Shown here piece after piece: positions 1 through 11,375 of a DNA stretch of 64,000 bases (position 1 is its first letter; each line of letters starts with the position of its first letter). The translations under genes and the position numbers were made by a program. The notes beneath the pieces were generated by a model, which worked only from the letters and a program-made list of their open reading frames with translations, was not told the origin of the DNA and searched no databases. This stretch comes from Candidula unifasciata. Lineage: Eukaryota > Mollusca > Gastropoda > Stylommatophora > Geomitridae. The stretch is taken from NCBI GenBank assembly GCA_905116865.2, contig CAJHNH020008046.1:337746-401745 (forward strand), given 5' to 3'.

Positions 1-332
1 AACTACATAGTTGGTCAATACGTCTCATGAAGAAATTAGTTTTAAAATCTATATTTCGCTGTTATACCCCTTCATACTTGAAGCCCAAAAAGTAATTGCC
101 CCTTGAATGACAGTCGCGATACCATGGTGGGGTGGGGTGGTCAAGAGGGTGTTAGCTACGTCGGTCAGATTTGTTCGGCGGTGGGAAAAGCCGGGGAGGG
201 GAAAGGATGGGGTGTGGGGAGGGGGTTAAGGCATTGGATTCACTTATGACTAGAATAAGGCAGCGATATAGAAAACGATGAAGAAAGCGATGAGACAATA
301 AATCCAAGCGATGTCTGTCAATAACAATTACC
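1..332. other. No gene recognised
   Basis: A G-rich stretch lies at about 124-230 (runs such as ggggtggggtgg). No coding pattern, RNA gene or repeat family was recognised before the retrotransposon tail that begins near 333. Confidence 0.5.
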
Positions 333-845
333 TGCGAGGAAATAAGCGCAAACGATCACTAAAACAACTGGGCGAGGCTGCTCAAAGGACCTCGAGTTGG
401 CTCTGGACACAACGGTACGTCGTGGGTGACGGACTTTGGTGAGCTGGTACGGGTATCTAGTGGAAAAGAAAGTCTTATCCCTTAAATTAAATCGTGTCCG
501 AATTGTCTGCCGGTGTCCCTCTGCCACTTGCCAACAGTCTAACATGTGTTTGATAAACCAACCGTAAGCTTACCACTTGGTCGTCCAGGTATGCTGACTG
601 CTCTAATTATGCCACCGCAGCGAATCTATCTGTTGTATAATCACCAATGTCGTCTTGTCCCTGTCCGAGAACATCCGGTAATACGTGCAGCAGGAGCAGA
701 TCAAGCCTGCGCTTCATGAACTCAGGTGGGCCCACCCTCTGAGAATGTCTAGGAGCTCGTGGGCCGAAACATTTGTTGACGAGGGATTTCGTCTACTGAT
801 GATTGGTAGACTCCTGCTGTTCATGCTTCCCTGTGGAGTTTCTTC
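333..845 (+). mobile_element. RLE-type LINE, 3' end fragment (copy A)
   Basis: This is a 5'-truncated copy of the element whose fuller copies lie at 4553-7147, 7686-11275 and 15932-17870. It matches the tail of copy C (10761-11275) almost throughout. The first part encodes the last residues of the endonuclease ORF (LKQLGEAAQRTSSWLWTQR), followed by a 3' UTR of about 450 bp. The shared homology of copies A, C and D stops just after the words ctgtggagt, so the element's 3' terminus is probably near 841-845. 5' truncation is normal for target-primed reverse transcription. Confidence 0.75.
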
Positions 846-870
846 TTATTTTGGCTGAATAATGAGTAGA

Positions 871-928
871 CATACTACTACTACTGCTGCTGTTGCTACT
901 GCTGCTGCTGCTATTGCTGCTGCTGCTG

Positions 929-1008
<80 letters not shown>

Positions 1009-1016
1009 GCTACTGC
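871..1016. repeat. Trinucleotide microsatellite (ACT)n with CTG interruptions
   Basis: A CTG/CTA-type block (871-930) is followed by an almost pure (ACT)n run to about 1005. It lies about 25 bp downstream of the copy A terminus. Open frames on both strands here (poly-Thr, poly-Leu, poly-Val) come from the repeat and are not genes. Confidence 0.95.
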
Positions 1017-1289
1017 AGTTTCTGGAGCTTTGTCTTCTTTTTCTCCTTTCAAGATTATTCTTGATGTTCGAACATGTGCGTGATATTTTCCTTTTTCTAT
1101 GCTCAGTGTCTTCATCAAGCTGAAACCACTGTAGTAGTTAGTGCAATGGCATTCTCATTATTCCGTCACACCGTTTTACGGCTTACTCGTTAATAACTTG
1201 TATTTATGTCCGTGTGGACAATTCCTAGTTTTATGTTTCTTAGGAACTGAAAAATAACCGGTTTGTATTTCCCCTTTGCGTGTTGACAT
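1017..1289. other. No feature recognised
   Basis: Unique-looking AT-rich sequence between the trinucleotide repeat and a LINE remnant. No exon or RNA signal was seen. Confidence 0.4.
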
Positions 1290-1485
1290 CGACCATCAGC
1301 AAGTGCCTTGTCGATGCGCGTGGATGATGATGTCTCTCCTCAGTCTGCAATCTTCGACAACATGCATCAGTTTGTTCGTTGACATCACTCCATGCCATAA
1401 CACAATGCTATTAAAAATCGTCTCGCACTGTCCTCCACTACCTCTCTTTATACAGATATTTCCAGCGATCACAAGGTGTTTCAGT
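1290..1485 (-). mobile_element. LINE C-terminal fragment (RTE-like)
   Basis: Read on the minus strand, the sequence encodes the usual carboxy-terminal tail of RTE-like polyproteins: a GKRGxGRQ-like stretch, then SIVLWHGVMSTNKLMHV and a final RRDIIIHAHRQGT. The same region of a related element occurs at 54290-54430 (minus) and its last 20 residues at 11307-11367 (plus). The upstream reverse transcriptase is missing, so this is a short 5'-truncated insertion. Confidence 0.65.
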
Positions 1486-1799
1486 GTGTTTGAAGAGCTT
1501 ATGGTTATGTGTAGTGTGGTTTTCTGATGTAGAGACAATTTTACACAGAATGGTTGCACATGCACAGGCGGACTAAGGGACAAAAAATAACACAAGTCAT
1601 GCTTCCAGAAAAGATAGGCAAAGCACAATCAGTCCAAAGCTGGGCTCTTGATATCAGTGGCACGTAGTGATGAGAGCAACGTTCTGCAAAGGTCCTGCTT
1701 GCTGCATGTCAATGCTTGAGGTTATCACTACTATCATTATTAACGCAGTAATTGCCGCTGTCTAGTCAACACATGCGATGTGGCTTGAAGGCTAAGTTA

Positions 1800-2278
<479 letters not shown>

Positions 2279-2469
2279 TATATGTCTGTCTATTTACGTG
2301 TGTGAGTGTGTTTGTGTGTGTGTGCTCATGCGCGTGGCATGTGCGTCATTTTTTTAAAATGTGTGTAAGCATGCTACTCTCTGATTTTAATCTTTGAATA
2401 GACTTTTAACATACTTACCGTCTTATAGACATTTTTGGCACTTGCACTAATCTGAAAGAGTTACAATTC

Positions 2470-2530
2470 CTAGTTGAGTTGAGTTGAGTCAAGAATTGAC
2501 ATCACAGCACTTAGGGCATTACATTTCATA
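2470..2530 (-). mobile_element. LINE 3' terminus with (TCAAC)n tail
   Basis: On the minus strand the sequence reads agtgctgtgatgtcaattct and then ends in repeated TCAAC units. The same terminus ends the RNase H LINE at 46610-47545 on the plus strand (agtgctgtgatgttggttct, then TCAAC units). This is therefore the last roughly 60 bp of a member of that family, truncated soon after integration began. Confidence 0.7.
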
Positions 2531-2866
2531 ATGAAGAGTAAACAGTACTTCTTCATCTCTCTTGTAGACAGATAGATGAGAACAGTAAAATATGTGCATT
2601 CTATGAATCCTAGCTTGCAGTACAACGGTTTGGTTGTCTGACAGGTCCACCATAACTTGTCATGTATGTTTTCTCTATCTGACATGCATACTAAAGCCAG
2701 TCGTGGCATGATTTCAGTCATTGAAAGAAGCGACCGGTGGTCAGGGAGTGGAGGCATAGTAATTGTCGTTTGATTGGCTACTCTATCCAGTATAAATCTT
2801 GGCTTCAAAACCCAACTGATCAACTCTGGTGGCTTCTGTTCCATTGGAAAGCGATAAAGAAAAAAA

Positions 2867-3236
<370 letters not shown>

Positions 3237-3480
3237 GTAGGAGGGAGAAGGAGCAGGAAGGGGGAAGGGAAGAAAAAGACAAGAGAAAGGAAGGAAAAAG
3301 AAGGAGGAAGAAGAAGGACTGAAAATCTTGAAGAAGGAGAAAGGAAGAAAAAGAAGAATGAAGAAAAAAGATGAAGAATAAGAGAAAGAAGAAAGAGGAC
3401 AAAAGATCAGGAAAAAGGAAGAGGAAAAATAAAGAAGAATTGACAAGGAAGCAGCATAAAAGGGGGAGGATGAGGAGAAA

Positions 3481-4010
3481 ATAAAGTAAGAATAGGAGAT
3501 GGATTATAGTCATCAACAATTTTACACAATTGTTTAAAGTTATTTCTAGATATGCAAACATCGTGATGTGTTTTTCTCCGTGATTTACTGAATTAATCGC
3601 GTAAAGGATACAGATTCCCTGAATTGTTTGAACATGTCCAGATCGGAGGAACAGACAGGGATAGATACGGCAGTCAGTCTTATTTCTTGGTGGTCGTGAT
3701 GAATTAAATTTGAAATCAACAAGGAATTCCCCTCCCCATCCCCATGCCTGTGTACTCTACGAAATGCTAGACAAAATATCCGTCTCTCCTTGTGTAGTTA
3801 TGTCACTCTCTATCATTGAGTTAGTCTATTAGTTATCTCTGATTGTCTGTCTGTTGATCTAGGTGTGGTGGTGGTGAGGGGTGGGGGTGGGGGGACAGTG
3901 GTGAGATAGCAGATTTATGAGTTGTAGGTGTGTCGGTCGTTGGATCGCTTACTTGACGAGGGGTAAGCTAAATCTGCTTATTTTAGTATGTCTGTCTTTC
4001 TGATTCTCTG
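3481..4010. other. No gene recognised
   Basis: A T-rich to mixed sequence with a GGGGTGG-rich patch at 3865-3900 leads into the next microsatellite. Nothing else was recognised. Confidence 0.4.
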
Positions 4011-4295
<285 letters not shown>

Positions 4296-4439
4296 CTGTC
4301 TCTGACGGTTTGTCGGTCAAACTTCTGTTTACCATGTATAAACTCTGGCGTAGAATTCTATTTTTCGTCCTTTTATGATCTTTGGTGTTCAATAACTTGA
4401 ATTCTGGACATTACAAATCTGGTTGTTTGTCTGAGTGGG

Positions 4440-4552
4440 TGTGTGCCGATGTACGCCGAATTTTTTGAAGAAAACACCCACAATTAGTCGCCTTTCACGA
4501 CATGCTAGCTAGGGACAAAAGAGTAATCTTTCTGTCTCACGGAATGCATAGT
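4440..4552. repeat. Dispersed repeat fragment with a 'cgcctttcacgacatgctag' core
   Basis: The words gaagaaaacacccacaatta, then cgcctttcacgacatgctag, recur in diverged form near 31770-31850 and 47815-47890. It looks like the tail of a SINE or MITE. It abuts the broken end of RLE copy B. Confidence 0.4.
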
Positions 4553-4563
4553 CACGCCAGTAA

Positions 4564-4836
4564 CTAGTCCCTCGCAGAGTCTAGCATAGATGGAGCGAAT
4601 GCGCCTTTGTTGATTCTGCCTTTTTGAATTTGCCCAGCCTTGAGGAAATGTATGGGGACGACGGTAGGACTGGCTCTAGCGTTAGCCCGCATCCTAGCCT
4701 GGTCAACAACAGCTGCCAACTCTTTTAGCACCTTGTTGTGTCGCCAGGTGTATCGGCCTTGACCTAGGGCTTTTCTGCATGCGGACAGAACGTGTTCCAG
4801 CGTCTGCTTCGCTCTGCACAGCGAGCAACAGACCAC
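4564..4836 (-). pseudogene. CCHC finger and start of endonuclease, copy B
   Basis: The residues CSLCRAKQTLEHVLSAC give C-X2-C-X7-H-X4-C, the finger that precedes the restriction-like endonuclease in R2-type elements. After it come a basic segment and FLKAGQIQKG, then the frame stops at the truncation point. The catalytic endonuclease residues are absent. Confidence 0.8.
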
Positions 4837-4868
4837 TGAACCATGTTAACACCGGACGGTAATACATC

Positions 4869-5432
4869 TTACGCCGAACGAACGATAAAGCTCAGTCGCA
4901 GCGGGGTCATTCGCCAGATCTCACCCCATGAGAGTACTCTTGGCAATGCGCTCTCCAGGCTGACCCAATGGCCTTGCTGCGACTGCTGGGCTGCCTTCTG
5001 GACCCGAACCTCGTTTTCGTTGTCCCTAACTTGTTGTATTACCATGTCTCGGCGTTCGTTAGCTGTGGCTTTGGACCACCAATTGACCTTCCCTTGACCT
5101 AGGCCTCGACGGTCGGTTTGAGTGTATCCCAATATTTCCTTCAATTTTAGTGCGTTCTGGGCAGATTCGATCGCATCGAGGACTCTCCATTTCTGGCCAG
5201 TTTTTAGAGCGGGCTGGACAGCGATGACATTTGGGTCTGAAGACTCGCGCAAGAGTATGGGGAGTCTTACCTTGCCGACCTTAAACTCTTCGGTTATTGA
5301 TTTAAACGGGAGTACAAGCTTAGCCTGTTTACAATACAGAGCCACGTCAGTCAGACAAGGCGGTGCACCAATACACTTTCTTAAGGCTGTGTTGATTTTT
5401 TTTCCCATCGTCTCCACAGCAGTCATCGTCAC
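4869..5432 (-). pseudogene. RT-to-finger linker region of copy B
   Basis: This frame (187 residues) is colinear with 9250-9800 of copy C: a TAVETMGKKINTALRKCIGAPP block, then LPFKSITEEFKVGKVRLP, then a region ending WGEIWRMTPLRLSFIVRSAYD. It is the conserved thumb/linker part of RLE-type elements. It is separated from the RT frame by two stops and a frameshift, and from the finger by a further break near 4840. Confidence 0.75.
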
Positions 5433-5566
5433 TTTGTAGACTTACAGCGGCCAAAGGAGCTTGGAATCAACATGAATTGGAACCACCAGACCTTGAACTT
5501 CCCAATCAGCCTGCTACTCTCGATCGCGAGCAGGCCTGTAGCCAGTGACTCGTGTATTCACCGGTT

Positions 5567-7147
5567 CTACGCTCTATCAGATAACTTCGAATCGTAAACG
5601 CGACCAAGGCTCTTTACTGGTTCCTCCAGAACCGTGGGGATCTTATTCCTTGCCACCGTAAAACTGGTGGCCGCCACCCGACCCTTAAGGATTGACAGAC
5701 TCATCGACTTCTGCGGTTTGAACTGCATACCGCTCAATTGGACCACCGCGTCCAATCTTTTCAGGATTGTGCAGGCAGACTCCTCGCTGCCCGTGATAAT
5801 AGTCGTGTCATCCATAAAGGCACGTAGTGGAGGCATCCAGTGATCCCCTATTTGAAGGCCCTGTCCGTAGCCGGCCGCCCCGTCTAACATGATCTGCATG
5901 GTCATGACGAACAGTATTGGTGAGATCGTACACCCCATAGCTATCCCAATTTGTAGCTCAGTCCACCTCGTGGTAAACGTCGAAGTAGAGAAGAGCAAAG
6001 CGAACTTATAGAAATATTGCTCGATCATATCATTGATCTGTGCCGGTACGTGGAACATGCGAAGGGCTCGCCACAGTAGCCTATGGGGAACTGCCCCGTA
6101 GGCGTTGGCTAAGTCCAACCATATAACGTGCAATTGGGTTCTCTCATACTTGGCTCTCTGAATAGACTCCCAAATCATGGTCGCGTGTTCAAGGCACACA
6201 GGAACGCCCGGGATACCACCCTTTTGAACACTCGTATCGATGTACTTGTTCGCCATCAGATACTGTGTGAGCCGGAGCGCCATGACTGAGAAGAATATTT
6301 TTCCCTCAACGTTCAACAGCGAGATGGGCCTGAATTGGGAAAGACTCTTCGAGTCCTGCTCTTTGGGAATGTAGACCCCATTCGCCTTTTGCCACTCTGA
6401 ACATATGTGTTTTCGGCTCCACGCTTGCCTCAACAAGCTGTGAATCATTCGTAGGATTTTCGGACAACGCTTGTAAAGAACGTACGGAACACCATTCGGA
6501 CCTGGAGCACACTTGATGCTGGCTCGTTTCACAATTTCCTCAACCTCAGACCAAAGGGGAGGTATCAGTTTAAATGATACCTTCGGCAACTCGGGCTGCA
6601 TGAGGCCGCTAAGGATCTCTGGATTGTTATCGAGAGGCTCATTCCGCTTTTTGTCAGAGTACATCTTGCGTAGATGTGACTCAAGCTCCATTTTACTGAC
6701 AACCAAAGTCCCAGACTTCGGTTGCTCGAATAGACCTCGAGCAAACTGGAGCGGGTCCCTAAAGAATTTCTCTCGCTCCCTTTTGGTTCTTTTCCTGTTA
6801 TTACAGAAACGCTCAGCGCGACAGAGGGCACTGTGTTTGTTCTTTAAATGCAACCAAACTTCATGCAGCCCCTCACGTTCGCTACCTGTAGCGGCTTTGA
6901 ACCGTTTTCTGAGGGCATTCTTGTCTGCCCGACACTTCAGAATGTCCCTCTGTCTCCTGCTAGTATTCTGCTTGGCCCCCGGCTGTGCCTTCTCCACTGT
7001 CCCGAACTTACGGGAGCAGTGTTCATGATATGAGATATTATCAACAGACCGTATGGACCTATTATGGTGGTATAGCACCTTGCAGAGATTGGGCAGATAC
7101 TTCAAAGTAATGTTTGAATGGACACGCTTCGAACAAACAAACATCAA
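5567..7147 (-). pseudogene. Reverse transcriptase ORF of RLE-type LINE (copy B)
   Basis: An uninterrupted 526-residue frame carries the RT core. The motif PGPNGVPY lies near residue 215, PISLLNVEGK near 280, motif A WLDLANAYGAVPH near 345 (first catalytic Asp), motif B GIAMGCTISP near 402, and motif C FMDD near 443 with both Asp kept. The frame ends in TAG where copy C reads GAG (after SDRA), and a second stop (TGA) follows. A 1-base deletion near 5470 then shifts the frame, so RT and zinc finger are no longer joined. The product would prime reverse transcription of its own RNA at a nicked target. Because of the stops I treat it as a recently dead copy, although the RT core itself looks intact. 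Confidence 0.85.
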
Positions 7148-7208
7148 GTGCGCTGCATTCGACTGAAATATGCTGATGGAACTGATACAAAAGGTGAGGT
7201 ACTGCCCA

Positions 7209-7423
7209 AACAGTGGGTGGCACTGATCAGTCAGTGAAGGGAACTGATCGGGCAGTTGAGGAGACTGATCGGGCAGTAGAGGGAACTGATCGGACTGTAA
7301 AGGAAACTGACCAGGCAGTGGATTTAGCTGATCAGAAATTAGAGGGAAGTGACCAGACAGTGTATGGAACTGACCAGACAGTAGAGGGAACTTATCAGAC
7401 AGTGAAGGGAACTGATTAGGTCA
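7209..7423. repeat. 21-bp minisatellite, about 10 copies
   Basis: Units resemble ggaactgatcaggcagtgaag with substitutions. The + frame stays open as a 7-residue repeat TD(Q/R)(T/A)V(E/K)(G/E). It lies in the roughly 650-bp spacer between the two head-to-head retrotransposons. I see no sign of a host gene around it; the open frame follows from a period divisible by three. Confidence 0.85.
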
Positions 7424-7685
7424 TAGAGTGTAGTATATGACGCATGAGAGCTCAATAAATAAAAACCGTAATATATGTCTTGTTTTCTACCATCATAGGC
7501 GCCAGAACCTTGTACATTCTACCATCAAGTTTTTATGCTTAGCCAGTAATTAGAAGAGAGACTGAGCTTCCGCTGCTGAGACAGTTTGCAAGAAGACCTA
7601 ATTTTTCCTATGTGAGAAACTAAATCATGATTTAAAGAAGAAGTCTTTAGGTGAAAAGCTTACAAGGTTTGGTAATATAATATAC
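7424..7685. other. Spacer of the LINE palindrome, no gene
   Basis: AT-rich sequence between the minisatellite and the first base homologous to the retrotransposon (about 7686). Nothing was recognised. Confidence 0.4.
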
Positions 7686-9530
7686 TAGCACTGTCCCCGC
7701 GAGTTCGGGGCAGTCGATAATGCACAGCCCAGCGTCAAGCAAAATACAAGCAGGAGACAAAGGGACATTCTGAAGTTCGGGGCAGAGAAGAACGCACTCA
7801 GAAAACTGTTCAAAGCCGCTACAGGCAGCGAACGGGAGGGGCTGCATGAAGTCTGGTTGCACCTGAGAAACAGACACAGTGTCCTCTGTCGCGCTGAGTG
7901 TTTCTGTAATAACAGACGGAAAACCAAAAGGGAGCGAGAGAAATTCTTTAGAGACCTGTTCCAGTTTGCCCGAGGTCTATTCGAGAAACCGAAGTCTGGG
8001 ACTGGTGGTCAGTAAAGAGGAGCTTGAGTCACATTTACGCAAAATGTACTCAAACAAGAAGAGGAATGAGCCTCTCGACGACAATCAAGAGATCCTTAGC
8101 GGCCTTAAGCAGCCTGAGTTGCCGAAGGTATCATTTTAAAATGATACCTACCTCTTGGTCTGAGGTCGAGTCCGCCCCAGTTCCGAATGGTGTTCCGTAC
8201 GTCAGGTAAAAGTGTTGTCTAAAAGTCCTACAAATGCTTCACCGCTTACTGAGATTAACATGGAGCCGAAATCACATATGTCAGGAGTGGCAACGAGCCA
8301 ACGGATTCTAGATTCCCAAAGAGCAAGACTCGAAGATTCTTTCCCAATTCAGGCCTTTTTCACTGTTGAATGTTGAGGGCAAAATATTCTTCTCGGTTAT
8401 GGCTCGCCGGCTCACACAGTATCTGATGGCGAACAAATACATCGATACGAGTGTTTAGGAAGCTGGAATCGCGGGCGTCCCTTGGTGCCTTGAACACATA
8501 TTACCATGATCTGGGAATCTTTTCAGAGAGCCTAGCATGAGAGAACTCCGTTGCATGTAATATGGTTGGACCTCGCCAACGCATATGAGGCAGTTCCCCA
8601 TAAGCTACTGTGGCAGGCTCTTCGCATGTTCCACGTACTGACACAGATCAACGAAATGATCAAGCAATATGTCTCCAAGATCGCTTTGCGCGTCTCTAGC
8701 TCGACGTTTACTACGAGATGGGCTGGGCTCCAAGTTAGGATAGCTATGGGGTGTACGATCTCGCCAACACTGTTCGTTATGACCATGCAGATCATGTTAG
8801 ACGGGGCGGCCGGCTACGGACAGGACCTTCAGATTGGGGACCACTGGATGCTGTGCTGTTATGGATGACACGACTATAATCATGGGCAGTGAGGAATCTG
8901 CTCTCACGATTCTGAAAAGACTGGATGAGGTGGCCCAATAGAGCGGTATGCAATTCAAACCGCAGAAGTAGAGGAGTCTGTCAATCCTAAAAGGTAAGGT
9001 GGCGGCGATCAGTTTTACGGTGGCACAGAATCGGATCCCCACGGTTCTAGAGGAACCGGTGAAGAGCCTTGGTCGCGTTTACGATTTGAAGTTTTCTGAT
9101 AGAGCGGAGGTCCGGCGATTACACGAGTCACTGGCTACATGCCTGCTCGCGATAGAGAGCAGCAGGCTGATCCGAAAGTTCAAGTTCTGGTGTCTCCAAT
9201 TTATGTTGATTCCAAAGCTCCTCTGGCCGCTGCTCGTCTACGAAGTGACGATGACGGCAGTGGAGACAATGGAGCGTAAAATCAACACAGCCATGAGGAA
9301 ATGGTTGGGAGCACCACCTTGTCTGACTGTTGTGGCTCTGTATTGTAAACAGGCGAAGCTGGCACTACCGTTCAAATCAATAACCAAAGAGTTTAAAGTC
9401 GGCAAAGTAAGACTCGTGTTATTGAGTGAGTCTTCAGACTCCAAAGTCACTGCTGTCCAGCCCGCTCTAAAGACAGGCCTGAAATGGAAGGTCCTAGATG
9501 CGATCGAATCTCCCAGAATGCACTAAAATT
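7686..9530 (+). pseudogene. Broken RT region of copy C
   Basis: Frames matching copy B change at several points. FGAVDNAQP and RRQRDILKFGAEKNALRK are in one frame. Stops begin near 8014, and the PGPNG motif region is damaged near 8180. WLDLANAYEAVPHKLLW is recovered at 8560-8610, IAMGCTISPTLFVMTMQI at 8740-8800, and the catalytic motif survives as VMDD in another frame near 8862. A deletion just before MDD shifts the frame. The sequence is clearly non-functional. Confidence 0.8.
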
Positions 9531-9630
9531 AAGAGAGGTGATGGGTTACACTCAAACCGACCGTCGAGGCCTAGGGCACGGGGAAGTCAGTTGGTAGTTC
9601 AAAGCCACAGACAAACAGCGCCAAGACATA

Positions 9631-10387
9631 GTGATACAACAGATCAGGGACACCGAAAACGAGGTTCGGGAAAAGAAAGCAGCCCAACAGTCGCAGCAAG
9701 GCCAGTGGGTCAGCCTAGAGAGACCCTTGCCACGTGTACTCACATGGGGTGAGATCTGGCGAATGTCCCCGCTGCGACTGAGCTTTATCGTTCGATCTGC
9801 CTACGATGTATTACCGTCCGGTGTTAACATGGTTAAGTCGAGTGCGACTAACGACCCAACATGCCCGCTCTGTAGGGCTAAGCAGACGCTCGAGCACGTA
9901 TTGTCCGCGTGCAGGAAAGCCTTGGTCAAGGCAGATTTACATGGCGCCACAACAAGGTCATGAAAGAGTTAGCGGCCGTTGTAGACAAAGCTAGGATGAG
10001 GGCTAATGCGAGGGCCAGTCCTACCGTCGTCCCCGTACGCTTCCTTAAGGCTGGGCAGATTTATAAGGGTAAATTAAAAAAAGTCGCATACGCTCTATCA
10101 ATGCTTGACTGTGCGAGGGTCTGGTTACTGGCGGTTGACCTATCTGGGCATGAAAAGAACCCTGAGTTAATCCGGAAGACTGGCCTGCGATCCGACATAG
10201 TCCTACACTCTGCGTAGAAACGTCAGCTCATCCTGATTGAGCTGACCGTGCCGTATGAGTCGCGAATGGACGAAAGCCATATGTACAAGCTCAAGAAGTA
10301 CTGTGACTTAGCGGCTGGTCTGAGGAGAGATGAAGCGTACACCGTCGAGGTAGGTGCAAGAGGTCCACTTCAATGTACAATGTGATT
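9631..10387 (+). pseudogene. CCHC finger and restriction-like endonuclease of copy C
   Basis: The finger reads CPLCRAKQTLEHVLSAC (9860-9912). About 90 codons later the endonuclease follows: LRSDIVLHSA (family pattern RPD-V), a stop (tag near 10216), then IELTVPYESRMDESHMYK and KKYCDLAAGL. In the family the Asp of PD and the Glu of IELT are catalytic, with the downstream Lys region nearby; here Pro is replaced by Ser and a stop interrupts the core. The tail EVGARGFTSTMYNVIKQL runs to 10397 and resumes as GLRGNERKRALKQ after the inserted LINE. Confidence 0.8.
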
Positions 10388-10417
10388 AAACAACTAGACT
10401 CAATCACATTGTACATT
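10372..10417. repeat. Perfect 16-bp inverted repeat at a LINE 5' junction
   Basis: The left arm aatgtacaatgtgatt (10372-10387) and right arm aatcacattgtacatt (10402-10417) are exact reverse complements, with a 14-nt loop containing the target-site duplication. The left arm is endonuclease coding sequence. The right arm lies inside the inserted LINE and is an inverted copy of the flank. Confidence 0.9.
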
Positions 10418-10750
10418 TAAGTAAACATCCACAAGACCCCATCAGCAGACTCAACAGAAAGCAACATACAACAATTTTCCGTCTACGAACAGGACACTGC
10501 AGGCTCAACTACCACATTCATAAAATAAAAATTGTACAGTCCCCGCAGTGTGCCTGTCAAACAGGACCCCAAACACCTGAGCACATTTTGCAGACCTGCC
10601 CATTCTACCTGCAACTGGCCTCAAGAGCAAAGTGTGCAGAGCAAGCTATGGGGAGCCATGCAGGACCTGCAGCTGACATGCGAGTTCATAGAGACAACCC
10701 ACCTGATGGTCTGATCTGAGCATACGAAACCGAACGCAAAGAAGAAGAAG
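10398..10750 (+). mobile_element. Short LINE insertion inside copy C (353 bp)
   Basis: Both ends are flanked by the 10-bp target-site duplication aaacaactag (10388-10397 and 10751-10760). Removing the insert restores the host frame VIKQLGLRGN. The + frame encodes a LINE C-terminal zinc-knuckle tail: LRTGHCRLNYHIHKIKI, then QTPEHILQTCPFY, with an AAG-repeat 3' tail (10739-10750). This is a 5'-truncated insertion; about 20 nt at its 5' end come from the flank in inverted form. Confidence 0.9.
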
Positions 10751-10760
10751 AAACAACTAG

Positions 10761-11275
10761 GCTTACGAGGGAATGAACGCAAAAGAGCACTAAAACAAAT
10801 TGGCGAGGTTGCTGAGAGGGCATGGAGCTGACTTTCGACACAACGGAACGTCGTGGGAGACGGGCCTCGGTGAGCTGCTCCGGGTGTCTAGTGGAAAAGA
10901 ATGTCTTATCCGTTAAAGTCCATCGTGTCCGAATTGTCTGCCAGTGTCCCTCTGCCACCTGCCAGCAAAGTCCAACATGTGTCCAGTAAACCAAACATAA
11001 GCTTGCCACTTGGTCGTCCAGGTAAGCTGACTGCTCTAATTATGCTACCGCAACGACTTCGTATCTCACAGTACCTTTTCACCAATTCGTCTTGTCCCTG
11101 TCCGATAACATCCGGTAATACGTGCAGCAGGAAAAAATCAATCCTGAGCCTCATGAACTCAAGTGGATTCACTCTCTGAAAATGTCTATGAGCTCGTGGG
11201 CCGAAACATTTGTCTACGAGAGATTACTTCTACTGATGATTGGTAGACTCCTACATGCTCCTCTGTGGAGTATAA
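10761..11275 (+). mobile_element. Last codons and 3' UTR of copy C
   Basis: The endonuclease ORF continues as RGNERKRALKQIGEVAERA and ends shortly after STQRNVVGDG. About 400 bp of 3' UTR follow and match copies A and D. Homology ends at ctgtggagt (about 11264-11272), supporting this as the element's true 3' end. Confidence 0.75.
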
Positions 11276-11299
11276 ACGTTCTATTTCGCGAACTGATAT

Positions 11300-11372
11300 A
11301 TGCTGCAGGAGACTGGGGATTGTGGAGAGGCATGATCGCCCACACCATTCGGCAAGGCACCAGGTGATAATG
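11300..11372 (+). mobile_element. LINE C-terminal scrap (RTE-like)
   Basis: The + frame reads ELIYAAGDWGLWRGMIAHTI and then RQGTR with two stops. This is the terminal motif of RTE-like polyproteins (family pattern xRDRxLWRxMI). It directly follows the 3' end of copy C, so copy C may have inserted into an older LINE. Confidence 0.6.
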
Positions 11373-11375
11373 TTA

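Larger units (their letters stand above)
4553..7147 (-). mobile_element. RLE-type LINE, near-complete RT copy (copy B)
   Basis: Minus-strand non-LTR retrotransposon of the class with a C-terminal restriction-like endonuclease. In order it has a basic N-terminal segment, a reverse transcriptase (about 7030-5567), an RT-adjacent region (5432-4869) and a C-X2-C-X7-H-X4-C finger (about 4834-4770). The start of the endonuclease module breaks off near 4553 inside the words corresponding to SARDWLLA, so the catalytic PD...E region and 3' UTR are missing. Homology with copy C begins near 7035; the ORF runs on to 7147. It forms a head-to-head pair with copy C. The clade (R2, NeSL or Hero) is inferred from architecture and not tested by phylogeny. 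Confidence 0.85.
7686..11275 (+). mobile_element. RLE-type LINE, near full-length decayed copy (copy C)
   Basis: Plus-strand copy of the same element as copy B, colinear from about 7686. Its parts are: N-terminal segment and RT (7686-9100, many stops and frameshifts), linker (9100-9860), CCHC finger (9860-9912), endonuclease (10020-10387, continuing after an insertion at 10761) and 3' UTR ending near 11275. A second LINE of 353 bp sits at 10398-10750. It is the most complete copy in the window and shows what was lost from copies A, B and D. Confidence 0.85.

Noticed and set aside
7213..7419. Possible repeat protein with TDQTVEG heptads
   Set aside because: A minisatellite in the spacer between two transposons; no flanking exon or domain.
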